A stretch of DNA of 64,000 nucleotides, from assembly GCF_027105055.1 (NCBI RefSeq), contig NZ_CP114264.1, positions 868,001 to 932,000 of the forward strand, given 5' to 3'. Below the pieces are notes generated by a model. That model ran no database searches. It was not told the DNA's origin and saw only the letters and a program-made list of their open reading frames with translations. A program made the translations under genes and the position numbers. Positions within the stretch are counted from its first letter, which is position 1. Every line of letters begins with the position of its first letter. This document shows, piece after piece, positions 37,375 through 46,906 of the stretch. Origin of the DNA: Acinetobacter sp. TR3 (lineage in GTDB: Bacteria; Pseudomonadota; Gammaproteobacteria; Pseudomonadales; Moraxellaceae).

Positions 37375-37700
37375 ATTTTTCTCTCAATATTTTAAGTTGA
37401 TTTGATATTTTCTATATAAAAATAGCGAGATAGTAAAATTAAATCGCTAAACTCAATCTTATACTCGCAGTGTCTTGTGCAATGCTGATAGGTCAATGCT
37501 AGTTTAAGTTACTTTATTTTTTGTAATTTCGATATTGATATCAAATCAAATTTAAAAAACTTTATTTAAAACTATTGAGCTCATGGTGGCGTACACCATT
37601 TAGAGAAAACGATCAGTATTATTTGGGACTTAAATGTGAGTCATGCTAAAAAATAACCGAGTTAGCTAAAATTTGATTGTAATTTCTCTTCAAGCTTTTT
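37375..37700. other. 326-bp intergenic region holding an orphan CRISPR-like repeat
   Basis: The region is AT-rich, between the divergent DUF5713 and rluA-like genes, and has no gene. Apart from the repeat-like hairpin at 37579-37608, annotated separately, nothing specific is seen. Confidence 0.7.
37579..37608 (+). repeat. Orphan degenerate I-F-type CRISPR repeat (other repeat class)
   Basis: The 30-nt sequence starts GCTCATGG and ends CATTTAGAGAAA. It has the stem ATGGTG / CACCAT with loop GCGTA. It resembles the I-Fb repeat class of Acinetobacter, as I remember it: GTTCATGGCG, loop GCATA, CGCCATTTAGAAA. Both stem changes relative to that repeat (C to T and G to A) compensate each other. It differs from this genome's own array repeat. 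No second repeat is seen at spacer distance. Confidence 0.5.
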
Positions 37701-38387
37701 ATGATTGCCCGCTTGTTTTCATCCAGTCGTTGGAAGGTACGCTTGAGTAATTTTCTAAGTGAACATTTGATTCATCGTGATGAAGATTTTATGGTCATCC
37801 ATAAACCTGCTGGGCTTCTGACAGTGCCGGGGAAAACACCTGATTTACAAGACTGTTTGATCAATCGTTTTTTAAAATTAGAACCCAAAACTCTACTCAT
37901 TCATCGTTTAGATCGAGATACCTCAGGCATTTTGGTGTTTGGTTTATCCAAATTTGGACAGAGCAATATTTCACGTCAATTCCAAGACCGTCAAACCTCA
38001 AAAATTTATCAAGCTTTGGTTGCTGGTCATTTAGAGGGTCAGGGCACAGTTGATATTCCTGTGATTTATGATCCAAGTCGTCCACCATTACATATCGTTG
38101 ATGCAACACATCACAAGCCTGCGTTAACCGAATGGCAAGCAATTGAGCATTTCGAAATTCAAGGACAAGCAGTAACCCGAGTTAAATTGACTCCGATTAC
38201 AGGCCGTTCACACCAACTTCGTGTACATATGCAATACGTAGGTCATCCAATACTAGGAGATACCTTATATGCAACTCCTGAACAGCAACAGCTTTATGCA
38301 CGTTTGTGTCTTCATGCAACACAACTTAGCTTCACTCATCCTAAAACAGGCACTCAACTGAGTTTTGATTGTTCTGTACCATTTTAA
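37701..38387 (+). CDS. rluA: RluA-family pseudouridine synthase
   Basis: The protein has EDFMVIHKPAGLLTVPG, the catalytic IHRLDRDTSGILVFG (Asp in HRLDRDTSG) and the C-terminal TPITGRSHQLRVHMQYVGHPILGD block. The lack of an S4 domain and the HKPAGLLTVPG start fit RluA, which modifies 23S rRNA U746 and tRNA U32. The ATG at 37701 lacks a ribosome site; an in-frame TTG at 37743 has GGAAGG 5 nt upstream and may be the real start, giving 214 residues. Confidence 0.88.
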   Translation: MIARLFSSSRWKVRLSNFLSEHLIHRDEDFMVIHKPAGLLTVPGKTPDLQDCLINRFLKLEPKTLLIHRLDRDTSGILVFGLSKFGQSNISRQFQDRQTSKIYQALVAGHLEGQGTVDIPVIYDPSRPPLHIVDATHHKPALTEWQAIEHFEIQGQAVTRVKLTPITGRSHQLRVHMQYVGHPILGDTLYATPEQQQLYARLCLHATQLSFTHPKTGTQLSFDCSVPF

Positions 38388-38573
38388 TCGTATTTTTTTG
38401 ATCTAAAGAGATGTAAAGCGCGCTATTTCAGTCAGCTTTATGTCAAAATATTGAGGTTATTGGGTGATTCATTTTCACCATAATACCAAATTTAAAACTA
38501 CATAAAGTAGCTTAAACTTTCATCAGTTTAAGGCATACAATATGTGGGCTAACATGAAAAAAGGTGGAATAAA

Positions 38574-41402
38574 TTGCAGCCGTTTGCTATTGGTCAACGT
38601 TGGTTATCGGATACAGAAACTGAACTCGGTCTAGGTGTTCTTATTGATGTAGATGAACGTTCTATCAGTATTTTATTCCCGAAAAGTGATGAAACGCGTG
38701 TTTATGCACGTAACAACGCGCCTTTGTCTCGTATCATCTTCAATGTCAAAGATGAAGTGCAAGATCAAGAAGGTGTTAAGTGGATTGTTGAATCGGTTGA
38801 AGATCGTCATGGCGTGCTGCGTTATGATGTGGTTCGTAGCCTAGAAAATGGCGAACAAGAACGTAAGTCATTGAACGAAACCCGTATCGGTGCACAAATT
38901 CAGCTATCAAAACCTTTAGAGCGTTTGTTAGCGAGCCAAATTGATTATAAAGAATGGTATGACCTTCGTATTGAAGCGATGCTATTGCAAGCGCAAATGC
39001 ATACCAGTCCTTTACGTGGCTTCCTTGGCGCGCGTGTGGGTTTGATTCCACATCAACTGTATATCGCACACGAAGTGGGTAAACGTTTTGCACCACGCGT
39101 ATTGTTAGCCGATGAAGTCGGTTTGGGTAAAACCATTGAAGCGGGTTTGATTATCCATCAACAACTGAAAACAGGACGTTCAGAGCGTATCCTAATTTTA
39201 GTGCCTGATTCATTACAGTATCAGTGGATGATTGAAATGCGCCGCCGTTTCAATTTACAATTTTCTCTATTCGATTTAACGCGTACTGCTTCGATCAAAG
39301 AACATGATCCTGATCTAAATCCATTCCTGACTGAACAATGCATTATTGCCAGTGTCGATTTGATGGTTGACCATGATGACTTGCGTGAGCAAGCGGTTGA
39401 GGCAGGTTTTGATTTACTGGTTGTCGATGAAGCACATCATTTGATGTGGAGTGAAGAAGACGGCGGTAATGATCGTTATGATCTTGTCGAAGAGTTGGCT
39501 GAACAAACAGCGGGTGTCTTACTTCTCACTGCAACGCCTGAACAATTAGGTGTAGAAAGCCATTTTGCACGTTTACGTTTACTTGATCCGCAACGTTTTA
39601 GTAGCTTAGATCGTTTCCTTGACGAAGAAGAACAATATCAGCAAACAGCTAAAGTTGCCGAAGTCTTAATGTCAGATGAAGCACTGACTGAAGAACATCT
39701 TGCTGCTTTGGATAGTTTATTGGGTCATCGTATTGATGATCAGCCTGAACAGCGTATGCGTGCGATTCATGAATTATTAGATCGTCATGGTACAGGTCGT
39801 ATTCTATTCCGTAACACGCGTGAAGCAATACAAGGCTTCCCAGGTCGTGATTGCCAGCCAGCACCTTTGCCAGCACCAGAAGATTGGTCATTTGATGGCA
39901 AAATGCGTGAGCAAATGTGGCCAGAAGAAGGTCAACTTGATGGTGCATGGATGGAAAATGATCCGCGTGTGCCATGGTTAATGGAAGTACTACGCAAAGA
40001 TTTAAAACACAAAAAAGTGTTATTGATCGCACGTAGTGGGCCAGTGGTAGAGGCATTAGAAAATGTATTGCGTTTACATGCAGGTATTCGTACTGCCATG
40101 TTCCATGAAGGTATGAGCTTATTAGAGCGTGACCAAGCTGCGGCATACTTTGCAGAAGACAGTTATGGTGCTCAAATCCTCCTCTGTTCTGAGATTGGTT
40201 CGGAAGGACGTAACTTCCAGTTTGCCAGCGATCTCATCCTATTTGATTTGCCTGCAAACCCAGATGTACTTGAACAACGTATTGGTCGTTTGGATCGTAT
40301 TGGTCAAGAAAATCGTATTCAAATTCATGTGCCTTATTTAATTGGTACAGCACAAGAACGTATGTTCCGTTGGTACAACGAAGCACTGAATATTTTCAGT
40401 AGTATTTCTCCAACCGCACAAACGCTGCAAGAAAACTTTATTATTGAACTCAAAGATTGTTTATTGGCAGATCAAGGTCAGACGTTTGAGGATTTACTTG
40501 AAGAAGTGAATGTACAACGTCAAGCTTTAGAAGCTGAGTTACAAGCTGGTCGTGATCGTTTGCTTGAGTACAACTCTTGCCGTCCAATTGTGGCACAAGG
40601 CATTGTGCAAGCACTTGAGGATTATGATGACAACACGACTTTACCAATGTTCGTGAAGCGTTTCATGTCATCAACCAATATTGATTTTGATGAGCAAAGC
40701 AACGGTACAGTGATCATCAAACCAACTGATCAAATGCAAGTTCAAGGAATCACCTTGGATGAAGAAGGCATGACAGCAACCTTCTATCGTGATCAGGCTC
40801 AGATCCGTGAAGATGCACAATATTTGACTTTGGAACACCCATTTATTGAAAGTGTGATGGAAATGATCCGTACACAATCATTTGGGAGTACTAACGTTGC
40901 ATTACTCAAATCGAATGCGTTAAAACAAGGTTCAGTTTTATTGGAAGTTTGGTTTAAGGTCGATGTCGTTGCACCAAAAGGGTTGAACTTACCGTCAAGT
41001 TTGCCGAAGCAATTGATTCGCGTATTACTGAGTGAAACTGGTCAGGATTTATCTGCCAAGATCGATCCAAGTATTTTGCGCCCATATTTGCATCATCTCG
41101 ATGGCAATAGCTGCCGTCAAGTTGTGAAAGCACGCCGTGATGTAATTGAACAGCGTTACGCACAAGCTTTAGATATTGCCAAAACCTCTTTGCCTGAATT
41201 GATGCAACAAGCTAAAGAGCATTATGGCAGCAAATGGCAATATGAAATTGACCGTTTAACTTATCTTAAGCAATTTAATCCAAGTATTCGTCAAGATGAA
41301 ATTGAGCGTTTACAAAAGTTCCAGAAAGAGGGGCTAGGCTTATTAGATGGTCTTTCTGTGACCCCAGAAGCGATTCAAGTCTTAGTTGTGGTTAAGCCTT
41401 AA
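38574..41402 (+). CDS. rapA: RNA polymerase-associated helicase RapA
   Basis: The 942-residue Swi2/Snf2-type ATPase starts QPFAIGQRWLSDTETELGLG, the conserved RapA N-terminus (Tudor-like domains). Helicase motifs are LADEVGLGKTIEAGLII (Walker A) and VVDEAHHLMW (DEAH), then LLLTATPEQLG and EQRIGRLDRIGQ. RapA binds core RNA polymerase and helps recycle it. Translation begins at a TTG (38574) with AAGGTGG 7 nt upstream. The homologous N-terminus begins at this codon, so the rare start is real. Confidence 0.95.
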   Translation: MQPFAIGQRWLSDTETELGLGVLIDVDERSISILFPKSDETRVYARNNAPLSRIIFNVKDEVQDQEGVKWIVESVEDRHGVLRYDVVRSLENGEQERKSLNETRIGAQIQLSKPLERLLASQIDYKEWYDLRIEAMLLQAQMHTSPLRGFLGARVGLIPHQLYIAHEVGKRFAPRVLLADEVGLGKTIEAGLIIHQQLKTGRSERILILVPDSLQYQWMIEMRRRFNLQFSLFDLTRTASIKEHDPDLNPFLTEQCIIASVDLMVDHDDLREQAVEAGFDLLVVDEAHHLMWSEEDGGNDRYDLVEELAEQTAGVLLLTATPEQLGVESHFARLRLLDPQRFSSLDRFLDEEEQYQQTAKVAEVLMSDEALTEEHLAALDSLLGHRIDDQPEQRMRAIHELLDRHGTGRILFRNTREAIQGFPGRDCQPAPLPAPEDWSFDGKMREQMWPEEGQLDGAWMENDPRVPWLMEVLRKDLKHKKVLLIARSGPVVEALENVLRLHAGIRTAMFHEGMSLLERDQAAAYFAEDSYGAQILLCSEIGSEGRNFQFASDLILFDLPANPDVLEQRIGRLDRIGQENRIQIHVPYLIGTAQERMFRWYNEALNIFSSISPTAQTLQENFIIELKDCLLADQGQTFEDLLEEVNVQRQALEAELQAGRDRLLEYNSCRPIVAQGIVQALEDYDDNTTLPMFVKRFMSSTNIDFDEQSNGTVIIKPTDQMQVQGITLDEEGMTATFYRDQAQIREDAQYLTLEHPFIESVMEMIRTQSFGSTNVALLKSNALKQGSVLLEVWFKVDVVAPKGLNLPSSLPKQLIRVLLSETGQDLSAKIDPSILRPYLHHLDGNSCRQVVKARRDVIEQRYAQALDIAKTSLPELMQQAKEHYGSKWQYEIDRLTYLKQFNPSIRQDEIERLQKFQKEGLGLLDGLSVTPEAIQVLVVVKP

Positions 41403-41415
41403 CTAAAACAGTAAT

Positions 41416-41446
41416 AAAAAAGAGGACAATTAAAGTCCTCTTTTTT
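41416..41446. terminator. Bidirectional terminator between rapA and dps
   Basis: AAAAAAGAGGAC pairs with GTCCTCTTTTTT around a 7-nt loop. Confidence 0.92.
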
Positions 41447-41458
41447 ATGCCGATTGAT

Positions 41459-41950
41459 TTAGTGATCAATATTGGCTTCTAAGAACCATAAATATTGATC
41501 CAGATCTTCGAGTGCTGCATGGATAATATCTTCAGAGATTGGATCTTTAATTTGCTCGATTGTATCTCGAAGATGATTTGCAACGACAGCATAACGATCA
41601 GCCAACTCTTTTAAGTGATCTTGCACTGCATGGATTGCAACAGGATAAGGCTTAAGATGTGAGGTCTCTGAAACCGTTTGTGTTGTTCCGAGCGCTGTTC
41701 CACCAATCTGTACCGCACGCTCTGCGACATTGTCTAAATGGGTAATAATTGAGGTGCGGAATGTATCTAACATTTCATGCACTGCAATAAAGTTGCTCCC
41801 ACGCATGTTCCAGTGCGCTTGTTTGGTAAGCAATGATAGATCAATAAGGTTAGCAAGTATTTGATTTAATATTTTAACGGTGGCTTCTTTGATGGCATCA
41901 TCTAAATTATTACGTGTATATACTTTCAAAGCCGCTGCTGAAGAATTCAT
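41459..41950 (-). CDS. dps: Dps-family DNA protection / ferritin-like protein
   Basis: The 163-residue protein has the Dps ferroxidase ligands in [40 protein letters not shown]. Dodecamers oxidise Fe2+ with peroxide and shield DNA in starved cells. The ATG at 41950 has GAGG about 7 nt upstream. The frame extends to a TTG at 41965, but that has no ribosome site. It converges with rapA. Confidence 0.93.
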   Translation of the reverse strand: MNSSAAALKVYTRNNLDDAIKEATVKILNQILANLIDLSLLTKQAHWNMRGSNFIAVHEMLDTFRTSIITHLDNVAERAVQIGGTALGTTQTVSETSHLKPYPVAIHAVQDHLKELADRYAVVANHLRDTIEQIKDPISEDIIHAALEDLDQYLWFLEANIDH

Positions 41951-42156
41951 AGTTACCTCATTCAATTATAATGTGATGAAACATCGTGAATAAAATGATT
42001 CATTTAGTCTTTAGCATATGCTTTGAGTGGGCATGTGAATGTTTTAATTCGCAAGGCTTTTGTAATTTTATTTATCATCATTTTTCTTTTTATTACTTTG
42101 CTAAATGAGTTGAAATAATAGATTGATCTATTGAATCTGAATAGCTCAAATATAAT

Positions 42157-43173
42157 TCAGATCAAACCAGCATCTTTGCATTCTAATTTAATGTAAGCGT
42201 AAAAAATCGGTGCAACGATTAAGCCACTCAAGCCGAAAATTGATTCAAAAATGAGCATAGCCAAGAGTACTTCCCATGCACTCGCATTAATTTTTGTACC
42301 AATGATTTTTGCGTTTACGAAATATTCAAGTTTATGAATAATGACTAAATATGCTAAAGCGATGGCTGCAACAGAGAGTGAAATGGTTAAGCCAGCCATG
42401 ATAATCAAAGTATTCGAAATCAAGTTACCAATAATAGGTAAAAGACCAAAAATGAAGGTCAAAATAGTCAGTGTTTTAGCAAAAGGTAAATGGATATGGA
42501 ATAGAGGCAAAACGATAAAAACAAAAATGATAAATAGTGCTGTATTGATTAAAGAGATTTTCACTTGAGCAAAGACAACATTTTTAAATGAAATCGAAAG
42601 CTTCTGAATACGATGTAAAATAGCAGCTTTAAAGACAGGTTGTGGTGCGTGCTGCTTAAAGTTCTGAATTGAAACCAAGATACCTACAATTAAACCGATC
42701 AGCATGGTCGCTAAGTTATGCAGAATATCGGTACCTGTATTTTTAACAATCGAAATATTATTCTTGATGAAGGACAAAATCTGATTCTTGATATCTGCAA
42801 CACTATGAGGAAGATAACCAGGGACATATTGACTCATTTCAGCTTGGAATTTAATGAGAGTTTGATCAATCTTAAAGTTAAACGAGTTAAGACCTGTTCC
42901 TTTTAAATCATAGATCACAAAACTAATTAAACTGGTAATAAAAAAGCCAATCAAAAATGTGGTCAAAATTCCAAGAATAATACTGATAAAGATACGCGCA
43001 CGTTGTCCATCAATATGTTTTTCAACAATTGAGCTTAGACTGTTAATAATTTCGAAAATCAAGAAACCTGCAAAAAAACTAGGCAACAAATGCAGGGGAA
43101 TGACCATCATTAAAAATAAAAACATCAGAATAAAACTGGCGATGATACTTTGACGGTCATTGAGAAGGATCAT
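42157..43173 (-). CDS. AI-2E family transporter (PerM/YdiK type)
   Basis: The 338-residue protein has about seven to eight membrane segments. The family pattern is an N-terminal pair of segments, a soluble middle (about residues 95-140), and the conserved C-terminal block FIFGLLPIIGNLISNTLI followed by LVIIHKLEYFVNAKIIG. Family members export autoinducer-2, ions or organic acids; the substrate here is unknown. It stands alone. Confidence 0.88.
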   Translation of the reverse strand: MILLNDRQSIIASFILMFLFLMMVIPLHLLPSFFAGFLIFEIINSLSSIVEKHIDGQRARIFISIILGILTTFLIGFFITSLISFVIYDLKGTGLNSFNFKIDQTLIKFQAEMSQYVPGYLPHSVADIKNQILSFIKNNISIVKNTGTDILHNLATMLIGLIVGILVSIQNFKQHAPQPVFKAAILHRIQKLSISFKNVVFAQVKISLINTALFIIFVFIVLPLFHIHLPFAKTLTILTFIFGLLPIIGNLISNTLIIMAGLTISLSVAAIALAYLVIIHKLEYFVNAKIIGTKINASAWEVLLAMLIFESIFGLSGLIVAPIFYAYIKLECKDAGLI

Positions 43174-43258
43174 GATCTGTATGCCTAAATTTGCTTATAG
43201 TTATGATAAATGACAAAGATATATCCCAAATGAAGATAGTCTATGCTGATGAAATTGC

Positions 43259-43957
43259 TTAATCAATTTCCATTTTATCGAAATGACGGGCACCTTCTAA
43301 AATCATACGAATCATTACCATGGTTTGCTCTGCAACGTCAGTTCGTTGTTCAGCAGGTAAATCAATCACTTTTGCACCCATATTGAATACCAATTGGGTA
43401 ATCGCTTTAGCCGCAATGTCAGCATGACTGATTTTACTATTATTCATTTGTTCTAGGCGAATCAGGTCTTCTTGTAATTCTTGCTGAAAGAAATTTAGCT
43501 GACGGTCTACAGCGAGTTTATATGAGGTTGAGCCCGTATATCCTTCGCGTAATAATAAGCTGAGATAACCTTCATCGGCATCGAGCTGTTGAATGAAAAC
43601 TTCAACTGAACTTCGAATAATGCTTTGCTGCATAGATGCCTGCAAACGCGCTTCGCGAATGATTTTACGTAATACCAAACCTGCACGATCGATCAGAGCG
43701 ATAGCCAGTTCATCAATATCTTTAAAATGTCGATAAAAACTATTTGGTGCAATGCCTGCTTCACGCGCTACTTCACGTAAGCTCAAAGATGCAATACTTT
43801 TTTGTGGACCAATTAAATTCAGTGTCGCCTGAAAAAGTTCTTCTTTGGTAATGGTTGCTTTTCTACCAACCGAACGTACAGGAGATTTCATAGCAATGAC
43901 ATCTTGTTCATTTAGTGAGTCATGACCGAGCGGTAAAAAAGTAGAAGACTGAACCAT
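43259..43957 (-). CDS. fabR: TetR-family repressor, FabR/DesT-like
   Basis: The helix-turn-helix region SIASLSLREVAREAGIAPNSFYRHFKDIDELAIALID is very close to FabR of enterics. The ligand-binding C-terminal domain follows (about 232 residues in all from the ATG at 43957). FabR and DesT sense acyl-CoA or acyl-ACP composition and repress unsaturated fatty acid genes. Here the gene is divergent from a ferredoxin reductase and desaturase pair, the DesT-type target. A palindrome in the shared promoter region is a candidate operator. Confidence 0.85.
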   Translation of the reverse strand: MVQSSTFLPLGHDSLNEQDVIAMKSPVRSVGRKATITKEELFQATLNLIGPQKSIASLSLREVAREAGIAPNSFYRHFKDIDELAIALIDRAGLVLRKIIREARLQASMQQSIIRSSVEVFIQQLDADEGYLSLLLREGYTGSTSYKLAVDRQLNFFQQELQEDLIRLEQMNNSKISHADIAAKAITQLVFNMGAKVIDLPAEQRTDVAEQTMVMIRMILEGARHFDKMEID

Positions 43958-44051
43958 TATTTTCAAAATATAAGTAAGCTACTCGGGATTATAGCGATTG
44001 TCTGACTACTTGGGAAATGTAAATTCTTATACGAATATATATACAAATATA

Positions 44052-44065
44052 TATACATATGTATA
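44052..44065. promoter_or_regulatory. Candidate operator for the FabR/DesT-like repressor
   Basis: TATACATATGTATA is a perfect 14-bp palindrome 31 bp before the reductase start codon. Left of it are two 12-bp direct repeats of ATAC(G/A)AATATAT. The position in the divergent promoter fits an operator; which protein binds is inference. Confidence 0.45.
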
Positions 44066-44095
44066 ATAATTAAAAAATGATCAGAGTTCCCGCTC

Positions 44096-45163
44096 ATGCA
44101 AGCAGTCGAAAAGAGAATTTCTCTATTCAATTCAATAGCCCAAAGCGTAATTACGAACCATGATGCCAATTTTTGGCTACAAAAAATCAATCCACTGTGG
44201 TCTTTGAATCAATCACTCGCTAAAGTTGTAAAAAAACAAACGGTAGCTAAAGATACGGTAAGTCTTATTCTGCAATGCAATCGTCATGTACAACGCGGTG
44301 TTGCAGGGCAGCATCATCCTGTCACCGTTGAAATAGCAGGGCGTCATTACGAACGCACGTATAGCTTGATGCAATTAGATGCAGACCATCTCTGTTTAAC
44401 CGTCAAAAAAGTTGATCAAGGTTTGGTGAGTTCATGGTTGGTTGAGCAAGCTAAAGTAGGGGATATTGTCTATTTAGGGCAACCTTATGGAGATATGCAG
44501 CAGCATATTCAAACTCCTAACCTGTTATTACTTGCAGCAGGTAGCGGCATTACGCCGATGCTGAGCCTGATCGAAAGTTTGAGTCAAACCAAACAGTTTT
44601 CGACGACATCTGTACAGTTGATGTATTGGGTGAGAACTCAGGCCGATGCAGCCTATGCTGAATATTTCAAAGAAACAGCGGAAAACTTTCCTCATTTCAG
44701 TTATCAAATCTTTTATACCCAAGAGCAAGATCAACGTTTGAACCAGAGTTATGTTGATCAAATTTCAGCTTTAAATGAAACCACTGTATATGCCTGTGGT
44801 CCATCGGGTTTTGTGAGTACAGCAGAAAAATTATTTTCTTGTGCTGCTTTGCTTCAAACCGAAGCTTTTAGTTTAAGCCAATTTGATGTGGATGCTTCGG
44901 AAACTGGTTTTATAAATGTGAGATTGACTCAATCCAACAAAACGGTTGCGATACCTAAAGGGCAATCCATTCTTTCTAGTTTGGAACATCAAGGGATTAA
45001 ACCTAATCATGGTTGTCGTATGGGCATTTGTAATAAATGCGCCTGCACTAAAGCGCAAGGCTCAACGAAGAATTTGTTGAATGGTTCAGCGAATCATGAA
45101 CCTGCTCAACTATTAAAAATTTGTGTAAATTCCGCTCAGTCTGATCTAGTGATTGATCTATAA
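44096..45163 (+). CDS. Ferredoxin reductase with 2Fe-2S domain, desaturase electron donor
   Basis: The 355-residue protein has an FAD-binding domain (RTYSLMQL), an NAD(P)H-binding domain (LLAAGSGITPMLSL, then VYACGPSGF) and a C-terminal plant-type 2Fe-2S domain with CRMGICNKCAC and a fourth Cys in LLKICVNS. It moves electrons from NAD(P)H to its partner. The partner is almost surely the desaturase 14 nt downstream, as in the DesC-DesB pair of pseudomonads. Start at 44096 just after the operator-like palindrome. Confidence 0.9.
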   Translation: MQAVEKRISLFNSIAQSVITNHDANFWLQKINPLWSLNQSLAKVVKKQTVAKDTVSLILQCNRHVQRGVAGQHHPVTVEIAGRHYERTYSLMQLDADHLCLTVKKVDQGLVSSWLVEQAKVGDIVYLGQPYGDMQQHIQTPNLLLLAAGSGITPMLSLIESLSQTKQFSTTSVQLMYWVRTQADAAYAEYFKETAENFPHFSYQIFYTQEQDQRLNQSYVDQISALNETTVYACGPSGFVSTAEKLFSCAALLQTEAFSLSQFDVDASETGFINVRLTQSNKTVAIPKGQSILSSLEHQGIKPNHGCRMGICNKCACTKAQGSTKNLLNGSANHEPAQLLKICVNSAQSDLVIDL

Positions 45164-45177
45164 ATGAGAAATTAATT

Positions 45178-46272
45178 ATGAATATGCCTGTTAAAATTGA
45201 ATATTTTAAAAATCCTAAAAATCGTGATTTAACTGCTTCAGAATTAGATGCTTTTGCACGAGAATTAGATCAGATCAAGCAAGAAGTATTGGATGACTTA
45301 GGCGAAAAAGATGCGAAGTATATTCGTCGTGTTTATTCGTCAATCCGTTATAGCAGCTTACTCGGACGAACTTTGTTGTTTGCAGGATGGTTTCCACCAG
45401 CATGGTTATTAGGAACGGGGCTATTGGGTTTTGCCAAAATTATGGAAAACATGGAGTTAGGTCATAATGTGATGCATGGACAATATGACTGGATGAATGA
45501 TCCAAAATTTAATGGTCAGACTTACGAATGGGATACCGTTGGAACCTCAGATAATTGGCGTCAAACACATAACTACAAACACCACACTTATACCAATGTG
45601 AAAGGTATGGATGATGATGTGGGTTATGGTGTATTTCGTTTATTTCCCGAACAACGTTGGACAAAGTTTACTTTAATTCAACCGATTTATATTGTGCCAT
45701 TCAGCTTATTATTCCAGTGGGGAGTTGCGATTCAAAATCTTGAACTCGGCAAAGTGATTTATAAACGTAAATCAATGACGCAATTTAAACGAGAATGGCA
45801 ACCAGCACAGAAAAAAATAGCGAAGCAACTTTTTAAAGATTATGTGTTTTTCCCATTGATTGCAGGACCTTCAGCGATCCCAGTTTTTACTGGAAATTTA
45901 GTTGCTAATGGGATTCGTAATATTTGGACTTTTAGTATTATTTTTTGTGGTCATTTTACTAAAGATGCTGAGGTCTTCCCAAAAACTGTTTTACAGAATG
46001 AAAGTCGCGGTCATTGGTACATGCGTCAAATTCGTGGTTCTTCTAATTTAACAGGTTCGGAAGCATTTCATATTTTGACAGGGCATTTGAGCCATCAAAT
46101 TGAACATCACTTATACCCAGATATTCCCGCTCGCCGCTATCGTCAAATTGCACCTAAAGTGGAAGCTGTATGTGAGAAATATGGTTTAAATTACAATAAT
46201 GCTAGCTTTGTAAAACAATTCGGTGAAGTTGTAGGGCGTATTTTTAAATATGCGCTTCCTTTTAAAAAGTAA
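45178..46272 (+). CDS. Fatty acid (acyl-CoA) desaturase
   Basis: The 364-residue membrane enzyme has the three histidine boxes HNVMHG, HNYKHH and HQIEHH, which hold the di-iron centre, and hydrophobic stretches between them. It introduces a double bond into acyl chains to adjust membrane fluidity. It follows the ferredoxin reductase by 14 nt and is in the regulon expected for the divergent FabR/DesT-like repressor. A strong terminator follows. Confidence 0.93.
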   Translation: MNMPVKIEYFKNPKNRDLTASELDAFARELDQIKQEVLDDLGEKDAKYIRRVYSSIRYSSLLGRTLLFAGWFPPAWLLGTGLLGFAKIMENMELGHNVMHGQYDWMNDPKFNGQTYEWDTVGTSDNWRQTHNYKHHTYTNVKGMDDDVGYGVFRLFPEQRWTKFTLIQPIYIVPFSLLFQWGVAIQNLELGKVIYKRKSMTQFKREWQPAQKKIAKQLFKDYVFFPLIAGPSAIPVFTGNLVANGIRNIWTFSIIFCGHFTKDAEVFPKTVLQNESRGHWYMRQIRGSSNLTGSEAFHILTGHLSHQIEHHLYPDIPARRYRQIAPKVEAVCEKYGLNYNNASFVKQFGEVVGRIFKYALPFKK

Positions 46273-46292
46273 AAAAATAACTCAAGTAGAAC

Positions 46293-46323
46293 AGCCCCGA
46301 ATACCGTGTTCGGGGCTTTTTAC
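46293..46323. terminator. Terminator after the desaturase operon
   Basis: AGCCCCGAA pairs with TTCGGGGCT and is followed by T4 and further T-rich sequence. It also lies at the end of the convergent hotdog gene. Confidence 0.9.
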
Positions 46324-46325
46324 TT

Positions 46326-46793
46326 TTATTTTTTCTTTTTTGAAACCCACATGGTAATGGTGGCGTGAAAGACTTTTTCATTCTGTTGATCAATTACATC
46401 AACATTCACCAGATATTCTCCAGCTTTATCCCAATCGTAGTGCTGCTCTACTGGGGTGGCGATCGCAATCAAATCAGTTTCTGCTTTTTTTAAATATTCT
46501 ACGGTCATGCCTTTTGGAATCCAGCGATGTGAAGTTGGAACAGTCACCTCAGTCATCGTACCGCCTGCAAGTTCGGCCATATTGCACATTGCAATCGCAT
46601 GAACTGTACCAATGTGATTCAGCACTGCGCGTTTTTTCTTAATGGATATTTTACAAAAGTTCGGTTTCAATTCCTCAAATAAAGGAGAAATGCTACTGAA
46701 ATAAGGTGCTTTTAAACAAAGCATACGTGTGAACGTCCATTTTCCAGCAGGTAAAACTGAAACCTTATTCCATAATTCCAAAGTTGATGCCAT
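46326..46793 (-). CDS. Hotdog-fold protein, DUF4442 family
   Basis: The 155-residue protein resembles DUF4442 thioesterase-like proteins: SPLFEELKPNFCKISIKKKRAVLNHIGTVHAIAMCNMAELAGG is the conserved hotdog helix region. Members probably act on acyl-CoA or acyl-ACP, but activity is unproven. The gene is divergent from a TetR regulator, with two operator-like palindromes between them, suggesting regulation by that protein. Confidence 0.85.
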   Translation of the reverse strand: MASTLELWNKVSVLPAGKWTFTRMLCLKAPYFSSISPLFEELKPNFCKISIKKKRAVLNHIGTVHAIAMCNMAELAGGTMTEVTVPTSHRWIPKGMTVEYLKKAETDLIAIATPVEQHYDWDKAGEYLVNVDVIDQQNEKVFHATITMWVSKKKK

Positions 46794-46813
46794 TAGATGA
46801 TTCCCTACAAAAC

Positions 46814-46844
46814 AGAATTAAATTCTTTTACGGAATATAATTCT
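46814..46844. promoter_or_regulatory. Two overlapping operator candidates between hotdog gene and tetR
   Basis: AGAATTAAATTCT (46814-46826) and GGAATATAATTCT (46832-46844) are two palindromic sites with centres 18 bp apart. They sit inside a larger inverted repeat: AAACAGAATTA (46810-46820) and TAATTCTGTTT (46838-46848). Confidence 0.55.
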
Positions 46845-46906
46845 GTTTACAAGTTGTGGTCAAGTCATACACAATAGTTCCGATGATTGGTAAATTTAAA
46901 TAACTT

